64,000 nucleotides of DNA from Aristolochia californica. Taxonomy: Eukaryota > Streptophyta > Magnoliopsida > Piperales > Aristolochiaceae. Below the pieces are notes generated by a model. It was not told the origin of the DNA. It saw only the letters and a list, made by a program, of their open reading frames with translations, and made no database searches. Made by a program: the position numbers and the translations under genes. Numbering within the stretch: position 1 is the stretch's first letter; each line of letters opens with the position of its first letter. Shown in pieces: positions 40,401 to 52,605 of the stretch. Location of the stretch: assembly GCA_029961685.1 (NCBI GenBank), contig JARWKL010000008.1:33047619-33111618 (forward strand). The letters are read 5' to 3'.

Positions 40401-42229
40401 TGAGAGAGATAATTCCATAAAGTATCTGTGACTTTTGAAGGAATGTAAAATATTTCCAATTTTTTGTATATTTCGGGTTTCGCAATCATAGGAAGAGGGG
40501 GGAGGCATTTTTATCTAAGTATTGACTCCCAAATCATAAGTCATTTCTAACTAAAATCATTGTCGTTACACATCATTACTCGATCAAAACATTCATGATG
40601 ATCTATGTTTGTTAGGTCCACTTTTTTGTAAAATAGGCATAAAGTGGGTTGTTAGGCTCTGGTCCAAATGTTAACTTGAGAATTCAACTTGTTCTACCCC
40701 TTAAAATTTTTTGATCATTCGGTCATTAGCATCTTCAACATGTTTCTGGCATGCATATCCACCACATTTAAAACATGTTAGGATCAATTAGAAAGCTCTT
40801 TCTTTTAAAATTCCACCAAGCTATTAGGGGTTCTATTAGTGGAATTTCCCAAACATGGGTAAGAAAACTTTGGTGTTCATTTTTGGTGCATGAAAAAGTT
40901 TTCTTCACTTACATTTATTAATTTTTTCAATTTTTTTGGCATGCATAAGCTCTGAAATTTTCATTTTGTTGTGTGATCTATATGCCTTATATTTTTTGTT
41001 TATGACAAAAACGGGAGAGTGAAAACTCAAGTTTGGATTAGAAAAAAAATTGAACATCCAAAATGAAAATGCTCAAATGCTGAGAGAGATAATTCCAAAA
41101 AGTATCTGTGACTTTTTAGGGATTTTAATATCTTTTAGTTTTTTTATATATTTTGGGTTTCGCAATCAAAGGAAGAGGGGGGAGGCATTTTTATCTAAGT
41201 GTTGACTCCCAAACCATATGTCATTTCTAACTAAAATTATAGCCGTTACCCATCATGAATCGATCAAAACATTCACGATGATCTATGTTTGTTAGGTTCG
41301 CTTTTTGTAAAATTGGCAAAAAATTGGTTGTTAGGCTCTGGTCCACACATTAACTTGAGAATTCAACTTTCTCTACCCCTTGAAATTTTTGGATCATTAG
41401 GTCATTAGCATCTTCAACATGTTTCTGGCATGCATATCCACCACATTTAAAACATGTTAGGATCAATTAGAAATCTCTTTCTTTTAAAATTCCACCACGC
41501 TATTAGGCGTTGTACTAGTGGAATTTCAAAAACATGGGTAACAAACTTTGGTGTTCATTTGTTGTGGGTGAAAAAATTTTCTTTACTTACATTTGTTATT
41601 GTTTTTAATTTTTTTTGCATACATAAACTCTAAAATTTTCATTTTGTTGTGTGATCTATTTGCCTTATCTTTTTTGTTTACGACAAAAACGGGACATTGA
41701 AAACACAAGTTTGGATTAGAAAAAAAATTGAACATCCAAAATGAAAATGCGCAAATACTGAGAGAGATAAGTCCAAAAAGTATTTGCGAATTTTTTAGGA
41801 TTGTAAATTCTTTTAGTTTTTTTATATATTGGGTTTCACAATCAATAGAAGAGGGGGGAGGCATTTTTATCTAAGTGTTGACTCCCAAACCATAATTCAT
41901 TACTAACTAAAATTATAGCCATTACACATCATTAATCGATCAAAACAATCACGATGATCTATGATTGTCAGGTCCACTTTTTGTAAAATAGAAAAAAGTG
42001 GGTTGTTAGGCTCTGGTCCACACGTTAACTTCAGAATTCAACTTTTTCTACTCGAAATTTTTGGATCATTAGGTCATTAGAATCTTCAACATGTTTCTTG
42101 CATGCATATCCACCACATTTAAAACATGTTAGGATCAACTAGATATCTCTTTCTTATAAAATTCTACCAAGCTATTAGGGGTTGTTCTAGTGGAATTTTC
42201 CAAACATGGGCAACAAAACTTTGGTGTTC
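34436..42229. repeat. Satellite monomers, central right domain
   Basis: Anchors lie at 34436, 35108, 35788, 36458, 37129, 37811, 38490, 39167, 39843, 40521, 41201 and 41877. Copies just upstream of 36458, 37129 and 41201 share ACTTTTTAGGGATTTTAAT, which also appears (with changes) before 46607, 50379 and 51055. The copies at 40521 and 41201 share GATCTATGTTTGTTAGG, CTACCCCTT and CTTTCTTTTAAAATTCCACC, so they are close sisters. No non-satellite DNA is present. Confidence 0.9.
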
Positions 42230-42904
42230 ATTTTTTGTGCGTGAAAAAGTTTTCTTCAATTATATTTATTATTGTTTTAATTTTTTTTTGCATAAATAAA
42301 CTCTAAAATTTTCATTTTGTTGTGTGATCTATATCCCTTATCTTTTCTGTTTACGACAAAAATGGGAGGGTGAAAACTCAAGTTTGGATTAGAAAAAAAA
42401 TTGAACATCCAAAATGGAAATGCACAAATGCTGAGAGAGATAACTCAAAAAATTATCTGTGACTTTTTAAGGATTGAAAAATCTTTTAGTTTTTTTATAT
42501 ATTTTGGGTTTCGCAATCATCAGAAGAGGGGGGAGGCATTTATATCCAAGTGTTGACTCCCAAACCATAAGTCATTGCTAACTAAAATTAGAGCCGTTAC
42601 ACATCATTAATCGATCAAAACATTCACGATGATCTATGATTGTCTTGTCCGCTTTTTGTAAAATAGGAAAAAGTGGGTTGTTAGGCTCTGGTCGACACGT
42701 TACCTTGAGAATTCAACTTTTTCTACTCCTTGAAATTTTTGGATCATTAGGTCATTAGCATCTTCAACATGTTTCTGGCATGCATATCCACCACATTTAA
42801 AACATGTTAGGATCAATTAGAAATCTCTTTCTTATAAAATTCCTCCAAGTTATTAGGGGTTCTACTAGTGGAATTTCCAAAACATGGGTAACAAAACTTT
42901 CGTG
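42230..42904. repeat. Near-identical neighbouring pair, copy 1
   Basis: This segment is followed immediately by its closest relative. Shared rare states include GAAAAAGTTTTCTTCAATTA, TATCCCTTATC, TATATCCAAGTGTTGAC, GTCATTGCTAAC, ACACGTTACCTTGAG, CCTCCAAGTTATTAGGGGTT followed by CTACTAG, and TTTCCAAAACAT. The offset to copy 2 is 677 bp at the anchors (42552 and 43229), consistent with recent duplication by unequal exchange or with gene conversion. Confidence 0.85.
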
Positions 42905-43228
42905 TTCATTTTTGGTGCGTGAAAAAGTTTTCTTCAATTATATTTATTATTGTTTTAAAATTTTTTTGCACAAATAAACTCTAAAATTTTCATTTTGTTG
43001 TGTGATCAATATCCCTTATCTTTTTAGTTTACGACAAAAATGGCAGAGCGAAAACACAAGTTTCGATTAGAAAAAAATTGAACATCCAAAATGGAAATGC
43101 ACAAATGCTGAGAGAGATAATTCAAAAAAGTATCTGTGACTTTTTAAGGATTGTAAATTCTTTTAGTTTTTTTATATATTTTGGGTTTCGCAATCATCGG
43201 AAGAGGGGGAAGGCATTTATATCCAAGT
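42552..43228. repeat. Reference monomer (677 bp) close to the consensus
   Basis: This copy serves as a map of the unit, counted from the G of the anchor as phase 1. Consensus landmarks: ClaI ATCGAT at 59-64, HpaI GTTAAC at 149-154 (here changed to GTTACC), EcoRI GAATTC at 159-164, the CATG-rich dyad at 216-258, overlapping SphI GCATGC and NsiI ATGCAT at 228-235, SpeI ACTAGT at 314-319, a T7 tract near 411, an A8 tract near 521, a T6 tract near 591, and a G-rich purine run at 651-662. Phases 1-370 are less A+T-rich than phases 371-650, which are crowded with A- and T-tracts. Nine CpG sites are expected per unit (phases 44, 61, 76, 99, 148, 368, 482, 640, 649). Confidence 0.85.
42766..42808. 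repeat. Per-monomer inverted repeat (CATG dyad), example copy
   Basis: The arms are AACATGTTT at 42766-42774 and AAACATGTT at 42800-42808, separated by 25 nt that contain GCATGC/ATGCAT. Each arm also holds the 6-bp palindrome ACATGT. The same 43-bp structure sits at phase 216-258 of nearly every monomer and is among its best-kept parts. A cruciform, a protein-binding dyad or plain conservation by homogenisation are all possible; the sequence cannot decide between them. Confidence 0.75.
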
Positions 43229-43580
43229 GTTGACACCCAAACCATAAGTCATTGCTAACTAAAATTATAGCCGTTACACAACATTAATCGATCAAAAAAT
43301 TCCAGATGATCTATGATTGTCTAGTCCGCTTTTCGTAAAATAGGAAAAAGTGGGTTGTTAGGCTCTGGTCCACACGTTACCTTGAGAATTCAACTTTTTC
43401 TACTCCTTGAAATTTTTGGATCATTAGGTCATTAGCATGTTCAACATGTTTCTGGCATGCATATCCACCACATTTAAAACATGTTAGGATCAATTATAAA
43501 TCTCTTTCTTATAAAATTCCTCCAAGTTATTAGGGGTTCTACTAGTGGAATTTCCAAAACATAGGTAACAAAACTTTGGT
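42905..43580. repeat. Near-identical neighbouring pair, copy 2
   Basis: This is the partner of 42230-42904. It differs at scattered points, for example TGGCAGAGCGAAAACACAAG in place of the usual GGGAGAGTGAAAACTC. Similarity drops after about 43580, where the next monomer lacks the CCAAGTTATT and TATATCCAAG states. Confidence 0.85.
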
Positions 43581-46500
43581 GTTCATTTTTTGTGCGTGAA
43601 AAAATTTTCTTCACTTACATTTCTTTTTTTAAATATTTTTGCGTACATAAACTCTCAAATTTTCTTTTTGTTGTGTGATCTATTTGCCTTATCTTTTTTG
43701 TTTACGATAAAAATGGGAGAGTGAAAACTCAAGTTTGGATTAGAAAAAAATTTGAACATCTAAAATGGAAATGCACAAATGCTGAGAGAGATAATTCCAA
43801 AAAGTATCTGTGAATTTTTAAGGATTGTAAACTCTTTAAGTTTTTTTATATATTTTGGGTTTCGCAATCAACGGAAGTGGGGGGAGGCATTTTTATCTAA
43901 GTGTTGACTCCCAAACCATAAGTCATTACTAACTAAAATTATATATGTTACACATCATTAATCAATCAAAACATTCACGTTGATCTATGATGGTCAGGTC
44001 TGCATTTTGTAAATTTGGAAAAAGTGGGTTATTAGGCTCTGGTCCACACGTTAGCTTGAGAATTCAACTTTTTCTTCTCCTAGAAGTTTTTGGATCATTA
44101 GGTCATTAGCATCTTCAACATGTTTCTTGTATGCATATCCCCACATTTAAAACATGTAAGGATCAATTAGAAATCTCTTTCTTATAAAATTCCACCAAGC
44201 ACTTAGGGGTTGTACTAGTGGAAATTCCCAAACATGGGTAATAAAACTTTGGTGTTCATTGTTGGTGCGTGGAAAAATTTTCTACATTTACATTTGTTAA
44301 TGTTTTCAAATTTTTTTGCATTCATAAACTCTAAAATTTTCATTTTGTTGTGTGATTTAATTTGCCTTATATTTTTGTTTACAAAAAAAATGGGAGAGTG
44401 AAAACTCAAAGTTTGGATTAGGAAAAAAATTGAACATCCAAAATGGAAATGCAAAAATGCTGAGAGAGATTTCCAAAAAGTATCTCTGACTTTTTAAGGA
44501 TTGTAAACTTTTTTAGATTTTTTACATATTTTGGGTTTCGCAATCAACGGAAGAGGGGGGAGGAATTTTTATCTATGTGTTAACTCCCAAACCATAAGTC
44601 ATTTCTAACTAAAATTATAGCCGTTACACATCATTAATCGATCAAAACATTCACGATGATCTATAATTCTTAAGTTTGCTTTTTGTAAAATAGGCAAAAA
44701 GTGGGTTGTTAGGATCTGGTCCACACGTTAACTTGAGAATTCAACTTTTTCTACTCCTTGAAATTTTGGGATCATTAGGACATTAGCATCTTCAACATGT
44801 TTCTAGCATGCATATCCACCACATTTAAAACATGTTAGGATAAATTATAAATCTCTTTCTTATAAAATTCCAACAAGCTATTAGGGGTTGTACTAGTGGA
44901 ATTTCCCAAACATGGGCAACAAAACTATGGTGTTCATTTTTGGTGCGTGAAAAAATTTTCTTCACTTACATTTATTATTGCTTTCAAATTTTTTTGCATA
45001 CTTAAACTCTAAAATTTTCATTTTGATGTGAGATCTATTTGCCATATCTTTTTTGTTTACAAAAAAAACGGGGGAGTGAAAACTCAATTTTGGATTAGAA
45101 AAAAAATTGAACATCCAAAAAGGAAATGGACAAATGCTGAGAGAGAAAATTCCAAATAGTATCTATGATTTTTTAAGGATTGTAAACTCTTTAAGTTTTT
45201 TTATATATTTTGGGTTTCGCAATCAACAGAAGAGGGGGGAGGCATTTTTATGTAAGTGCTGACTCCCAAACTATAAGTCATTACTAACTAAAATTATAGC
45301 CATTACACATCATTAATCGATCCAAACATTCACGATGATGTATAATTGTCAGGTCCGCTTTTTGTAAAATAGGAAGATGTCGGTTGTTAGGCTCTGGTCC
45401 ACACATTAACTTGAGAATTCAAATTTTTCTACTCCTTGAAATTTTTGGATCATTAGGTCATTAGCAACTTCAACATGTTTCTGGAATGCATATCCACCAC
45501 ATTTAAAACATGTTAGCATCAATTAGAAATCAGTTTCTTATAAAATTCCACCAAGGTATTAGGAGTTGTACTAGTGGAATTTCCCAAACATGGGTAACAA
45601 AACTTTGGTGTTCATTTTTGGTGCGTGAAAAAAATTTCTTCACTTACATTTATTATTGTTTTCAAATTTTTTTGCATACATAAACTCTAAAATTTTCATT
45701 TTGTTGTGTGATCTATTTGCCTTATATTTTTTGTTTACGACAAAAAATGAGAGAGAGAAAACTCTAGTTTGGATTTGAAAAAAAATTTAACATCCAAAAT
45801 GGAAATGTAAAAATGTTGAGCGAGATAATTCCAAAAAGTATCTGTGACATTTTACGGATTGTAAACTTTTTTAGTTTTTTTGTCTATTTTGGGTTTCCCA
45901 ATTATAGGAAGTGGGGGGAGGCATTTTTATCTCAGTGTTGACTCCCAAACCATAAGTCATTTCTAACGAAAATTATAGCCGTTACACATCATTAATCGAT
46001 CAAAAAATTCACGATGTTCTTTGATTGTTAGGTCCACTTTTTGTAAAATAGGCAAAAAGTGGGTTGTAGGGCTCTAGTCCACACGTTAACTTGAGAATTA
46101 AACTTTTTCTACTCCTTGAAATATTTGGATCATTAGGTCATTAGCATCTTCAACCTGTTTCTGGCATGCATATCCACCACATTTAAAACATGTTAGGATC
46201 AATTAGAAATCTCTTTGTTATAAAATTCCACCAAGCTATTAGGGGTTGTAGTGGAATTTCCCAAACATGGTTTCCAAAACTTTGGTTTTCATTTTTGGTG
46301 GGTGAAAAAATTTTCTTCACTTACATTTATTGTTTTCAATTTTTTTTGCAAACCTAAACTCTAAAATTTTCATTTTGTTGTGTGATCTATTTGCATTATA
46401 TTTTTTTATGACAAAAAAGGGAGAGTGAAAACTCATGTTTGGATTAAAAAAAATATTGAACATCCAGAATGGAAATGCACAAATGTTGAGAGAGATAATG

Positions 46501-49308
46501 CAAAAAACTATTTGTGATTTTTTAGGAATTTTAGTCTCTTTTAGTTTTTTTATATATTTTGGGTTTCGCAATCATCGGAAGAGGGGGGAGGCATTTTTAT
46601 CTAAGTGTTGACTCCCAAACCATAAGTCATTTCTAACAAAAATTATAGCCGTTACACATCATTAATCGATCAAAACATTCACGATGATCTATGATTGTTA
46701 GGTCCGCTTTTCGGAAAATAGGCAAAAAGTGGGTTGTTAGGCTCTGGTCCACACGTTAACTTGAGAATTCAACTTTTTCTACTCCTTGAAATTCTAGGAT
46801 CATTATGTCATTAGCATCTTCAACATGTTTCTGGCCTGCATATCCACCATATTTAAAACATGTTAGGATCAATTAGAAATCTCTTTCTGATAAAATTTCA
46901 CCAAGCTATTAGGAGTTGTACAATTGGAATTTCCCAAACATGGGTAACAAAACTTTGGAGTTCATTCTTGGGGCGTAAAAAAATTTTCTTCACTGACATT
47001 TATTTTTTTTTAAAAATATTTTTGGATACATAAACTTTAAAATTTTCAATTTGTTTGGTGATCCATTTGCCTTGTCTTTTTTTTTTACGACAAAAATGGG
47101 AGAGTGAAAACTCAAGTTTGGATTAGAAAAAAAAATGAAAATCCAAAATGGAAATGCACAAATGATGAGAGAGATAATTCCAAAAAGTATCTGTGATTTT
47201 CTAAGGATTGTAAACTCTTTTAGTTATTTTATATATTTTGGGTTTCGTAATCATTGGAAGAGGGGGGAGGAATTTTTATCTAAGTGTTGACTCCTAAACC
47301 ATAAGTCAATTCTAACTAAAATTATAGCCATTGCACATCATTAATTGATCAAAACATTAGCGATGATCTATGATTGGTAGGTCCGTTTTTTGTTAAATAG
47401 GCAAAAAGTGGGTTGTTAGGCTCTGGTCCACACGTTAACTTGAGAATTCAATACTCCTTGAAATTATTGGATCATTAGGACATTAGCATCTTCAACATGT
47501 TTCTGGCATGCATATCCACCACATTTAAAACATGTTAGGATCAATTAGAAATCTTTTTCTTATAAAATTCCACCAAGTTATTAAGGGTTGTACTAGTGGA
47601 ATTTCCCAAACATGGGTAACAAAACTTTGGTGTTCATTTTTTATGCGTGAAAGAAATTTTCTTCACTTACATTTATTATTGTTTTCAAATTTTTTTGCAT
47701 ACAAAAACACTAAAATTTTAATTTTGTTGTGTGATCTATTCGCCTTATCTTTTTTGTTTACGACAAAACGGGAGAATGAAAACTCAAGTTTGAATTAGAA
47801 AAAAATTGAACATCCAAAATGGAAATGCACAAATTCTAAGAGAGATAATTCCAAAAAGTATATGTGGTTTTTTAAGGATTGAAAACTTTTTAGTTTTTTT
47901 TATATATTTTGGGTTTCGCAATGATCGGAAGAGGGGGGAGGCATTTTTATCTAAGTGTTCACTCCGAAACCATAAGTCATTTCTAACTAAAATTATAGCC
48001 ATTACACATTATTAATTGTTCAAAACATTCACGATGATCTATGATTGTTAGGTCCGCTTTTTGTAAAATGGGCAAAAAGTGGGATGTAAGGCTCTGGTCC
48101 ATACGTTAACTTGAGAATTCATTACTCCTTGAAATTTTTGGATCATTAGGACATTAGCATCTTAAACATGTTTCTGGCATGCATATCCACCACATTTAAA
48201 ACATGTTAGGATCAATTAGAAATCTCTTTCTTATAAAATTCCACCAAGCTATTAGGGGTTGTACTAGTGCAATTTCCCTAACGTGGGTAGCAAAACTTTG
48301 GTGTTCATTTTTGGTGCATGTAAAAATTTTCTTCACTTACATTGATTATTGTTTTCATATTTTTTTGCATAAATAAACTCTAAAATTTTCATTTGGTTGT
48401 GTGATCTATTTGCCTTATCTTTTTTGTTTGCGACAAAAATGGGAGAGTGAGAACTCATGTTTGGATTAGAAAAAAATTTGAACATCCAAAATGGAAATGC
48501 ACAAATGCTGAGAGAGATATTTCCAAAAAGTATCTGTGATTTTTTAATGATTGTAAACTATTTTAGTTTTTTTTATATATTTTGGGTTTCACAATCACCA
48601 GAAGAGGGGGGAGGCATTTTTATCTAAGTGTTGACTCCCAAACCATAAGTAAATTCTAACCAAAATTATAGCCGTTACACATCTTTAATCGATCAAAACT
48701 TTCACGATGATCTATGATTGTTAGGTCCGCTTTTTGTAAAATAGGCAAGAAGTGGGTTGTTAGGCTCTGTTCAACACGTTAACTTGAGAATTCAACTTTT
48801 TCCACTCCTTAAATTTTTGGATCATTAGGTCATTAGCATCTTCAACATGATTCTGGCATGCATATCCACCACAATTAAAACATGTTAGCATCGATTAGAA
48901 ATCTCTTTCTTATAAAATTCAACCAAGCTATTAGGGGTTGTACTAGTGGAATTTCCCAAACATTGGTAACAAAACTTAGGTGTTCATTTTTAGTGCATCA
49001 AAAAATTTTCTTCACTTAAATTTATTATTTTTTTTCAAATTTGTTTGTATGCATAAACTCTAAAATTTTCATTTTGTTGTGTGTTCTATTTGCCATATCT
49101 TTTTTGTTTTAAACAAAATTGGGAGAGTGAAAACTTAAATTTGGATTAGCAAAAAAATTGAACATCCAAAATAGAAATTCCCAAACGCTAAGAGAGATAA
49201 TTCAAAAAAGTATATGTGATTTTTTAAGGATTGTAAACCCATTCAGTTTTTTTAGATATTTTGGGTTTCGTAATCATCGGAAGAGGGTGGAGGCATTTTT
49301 ATCTTAGT
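43581..49308. repeat. Satellite monomers, right domain
   Basis: Anchors lie at 43903, 44579, 45258, 45937, 46607, 47286, 47957 and 48630. Intervals are 670-679 bp. The copies after 47286 and 47957 carry the 7-bp deletion CAATACTCC/CATTACTCC, which accounts for their intervals of 671 and 673 bp. There is nothing other than satellite. Confidence 0.9.
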
Positions 49309-49875
49309 GTTGACTCCCAAGCCATAAGTCATTTCTAACTAAAATTATAGCTGTAACACATCATTAATCGATCAAAATATTCACGATGATCTGTGATTGT
49401 TAGGTCCGCTTTTTGTAAAATAGGCAAAAAGTGGGTTGTTAGGCTCTGGTCCACACGTTAACCTGACAATTCAACTTTTTCTCCTTGAAATTTTTGGATC
49501 ATTAGGTCATTAGCATCTTCAAAATGTTTCTGGCATACGTATCCATCTTATTTAAAACATGTTAGGATCAATTAGAAATCTCTTTCTTATAAAATTCCAC
49601 CTAGCTATTAGGGGTTCTACTAGTGGAATTTCCCAAACACGGGTAACAAAACTTTGGTGTTCATTTTTCGTGCGTGAAAAAACTTTCTTTGCTTACATTG
49701 ATTATTGTTTTCAAATTTTTTTGCATACATAAATTCTAAAATTTTCATTTTGTTGTGTGATCTATTTGCCTTATCTTTTTCCTTTACGACAAAAATGGGA
49801 GAGTGAAAACTCTAGTTTGGATTAGAAAAAAAATTGAACATCCAAATTGGAACTACACAAATGCTGAGAGAGATA

Positions 49876-49892
49876 ATTCCAATTGAAATTTT
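49876..49892. other. ~282-bp deletion fusing two monomers
   Basis: GAGAGATAATTCC (phase ~575) runs into AATTGAAATTTTTGG (phase ~180 of the next unit). An anchor, the G-run and the EcoRI region are all lost, leaving one hybrid monomer. The anchor spacing across it is 1070 bp, against about 1352 bp expected for two units. Confidence 0.88.
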
Positions 49893-51599
49893 TGGTTGAT
49901 TAGGTCATTACATCCTCAACATGTTTCTGGCATGCGTATCCACCACATTGAAAACATGTTAGGATCAATTAGAAATCTCTTTCTTATAAAATTCCACCAA
50001 GCTATTAGGGGTTGTACTAGTGGAATTTCCAAACATGGGTAACAAAACTATGGTGTTTATTTTTGGTGCGTGAAAAACTTTTCTTCACTTACATTTATTA
50101 TTGTTTTCAAATTTTTTTGAATACACTAACTCTGAAATTTTCATTTTGTTGTGTGATCTATTTGCCTTATAATTTTTGAATATGACAAAAAAGGGAGAGT
50201 GAAAACTCAAGTTTGGATTAGAAAAAAATTGAACATCCAAAATGAAAATGCACAAATGCTAACAGAGAAAATTCCTAAAAGTATTGGTGACTTTTTAAGG
50301 ATTTTAATCTCTTTTAATTTTTTATATATTTTGGGTTTCGCAATCATAGGAAGAGGGGGGAGGCATTTTTATCTAAGTGTTAACTCCCAAACCACAAATC
50401 AATTCTAACTAAAATTATAACCGTTACACATCATTAATCGATCAAAACATTCCCGAAGATCTATGATTGTTAGGTCCGCTTTTTTTAAAATAGGGAAAAA
50501 GTGGGTTGGTAGGCTCTTGTCTACACGTTAACTTGAGAATTCAACTTTTTCTACTCCTTGAAATTTTTGGATCATTAGGACATTAGCATCTTCAACATGT
50601 TTCTGGCAAGCATATCCACCACATTTAAAACATGTTAACATCAATTAGAAATCTCTTTCTTTTAAAATTCCACCAAGCTATTAGGGGTTGTACTATTGGA
50701 ATTTCCCAAACATGGGTAACAAAACTTTGGTGTTTATTTTTGGTACGTGAAAAAAATTTCTTCACTTACATTTATTATTTTTTTCAAATTTTTTTGCATA
50801 CATAAACTCTAAAATTTTATTTTGTTGTGTGATTTATTTTTCTTATATTTTTTGTTTATGAAAAAAATGGGAGAGTGAATACTCAAGTTTGGATTAGAAA
50901 AAAAATTGAATCCAAAATGGTAATGCACACATGTTGAGAGTGGTAATTTCAAAAAGTATCTGTGACTTTTTAGGGTTTTTAATCTCTTTTAGTTTTTTTA
51001 TATATTTTGGGTTTCACAATCATTGGAAGAGGGGGGAGGCATTTTTATCTAAGTGTTGACTCCCAAACAATAAGTCATATCTAACTAAAAATATAACCGT
51101 TACACATTATTAATTGATCAAAACATTCACAATTATTTATGATTGTTAGGTCCGCTTTTTTTAAAATAGGCAAAAAGTGGGTTGTTAGGCTCTGGTCCAC
51201 ACGTTAACTTGGGAATTCAAATTTTTCTACTCCTTAGAAAATTTTGGATCATTAGGTCCTTAGCATCTTCAACATGTTTCTTGCATGCATATCCACCACA
51301 TTTAAAACATGTTAGGATCAATTAGAAATCTATTTCTTATAAAATTCGACCAAGCTATTTGGGGTTGAACTAGTGGAATTTCCCAAACATGGGTAACAAA
51401 ACTTTGGTGTTCATTTTTGGTGCATGAAAAATTTTTCTTCACTTACATTTATTATTTTTTTCAAATTTTTTTCATACATAAACTCTAAACTTTTCATTTT
51501 GTTGCGTGATCTAATTTGCCTTATATTTTTTTTGTGTACGACAAAATTGGGACAGTGAAAACTAAAGTTTGGATTAGAAAAAAAATTGAACATCAAAAA

Positions 51600-51960
51600 T
51601 GGAAATACACAAATGCTGAGAGAGATAATTCCAAAAGGTATCTGTGATTTTCTAAGGATTGTGAACTCTTTTAGTTTATTTATATATTTTGGGTTTCACA
51701 ATCATCGGAAGAAGGGGGAGGCATTTTTATCTAAGTGTTGACTCCCAAACAATAAGTCATTTCTAACTAAAATTATAGCCATTACACATCTTTAATCGAT
51801 CAAAACATTCACGATGATCTATGATTGTTAGGTCCGCTTTATGTGAATTAGGCAAAAAGTGGGTTGTTAGGCTCTTGTCCACACGTTAACTTGAGAATTT
51901 AATAGTCCTTGAAAATTATGGATCATTTGGTCGTTAGCATCTTCAACATGTTTCTGGCAT
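51600..51960. repeat. Sister monomer segment, copy 1 of 51.6/52.25 kb pair
   Basis: It shares with 52255-52605 CCAAAAGGTATC, TTTTCTAAGGATTGT, AGTTTATTTATATATTTT, GGAAGAAGGGGGAGG, CAAACAATAAG, CATCTTTAATCG, GGCTCTTGTCC and the 7-bp deletion near the EcoRI region with AATAGTCC. The two are adjacent units. Confidence 0.83.
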
Positions 51961-52103
51961 GCATATCCACCACTTTTAAAACATGTTAGGATCAATTAGA
52001 AATCTCTTTCTTATAAAATTCCACCAAGCTATTAGGGGTTGTACTAGTGGAATTTCCCAAACATGGGTAACAAAACTTTGGTGTTCATTTTTGGTGCGTG
52101 AAA

Positions 52104-52120
52104 AATTTTTAAAATTGTTT
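52104..52120. other. ~26-bp deletion in the T-rich block
   Basis: GTGAAAAATTTTTAAAATTG replaces the usual GAAAAAATTTTCTTCACTTA and the following TTATTATTGTTTTC. It contributes to the 647-bp interval ending at 52384. Confidence 0.75.
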
Positions 52121-52254
52121 TGCATTCATAAACTCAAAAATTTTCATTTTTTTGTGTGATCAATTCGCCTTATCTTTCTTGTTTACGACAAAAATGGGAG
52201 AGTGAAAACTCAAGTTTGGATTAGAAAAAAAATTGAACATCCAAAATGGAAATG

Positions 52255-52605
52255 CCCAAATGCTGAGAGAGATAATTCCAAAAGGTATCTTTGATTTTCT
52301 AAGGATTGTAAACTCTTTTAGTTTATTTATATATTTTGGGTTTCGCAATCATCGGAAGAAGGGGGAGGCATTTTTATCTAAGTATTGGCTCCCAAACAAT
52401 AAGTCATTTCTAACTAAAATTATAGCCATTACACATCTTTAATCGATCAAAACATTCACCATGATCTATGATTGTTAGGTCCGCTTTTTGTAAATTAGGC
52501 AAAAAGTGGGTTGTTAGGCTCTTGTCCACACGTTAACTTGAGAATTCAATAGTCCTTGAAAATTTTAGATCATTAGGTCATTAGCATCTTCAACATGTTT
52601 GTGGC
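52255..52605. repeat. Sister monomer segment, copy 2 of 51.6/52.25 kb pair
   Basis: This is the partner of 51600-51960. The anchor offset is 647 bp because a 26-bp deletion near 52110 lies between them. Confidence 0.83.
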
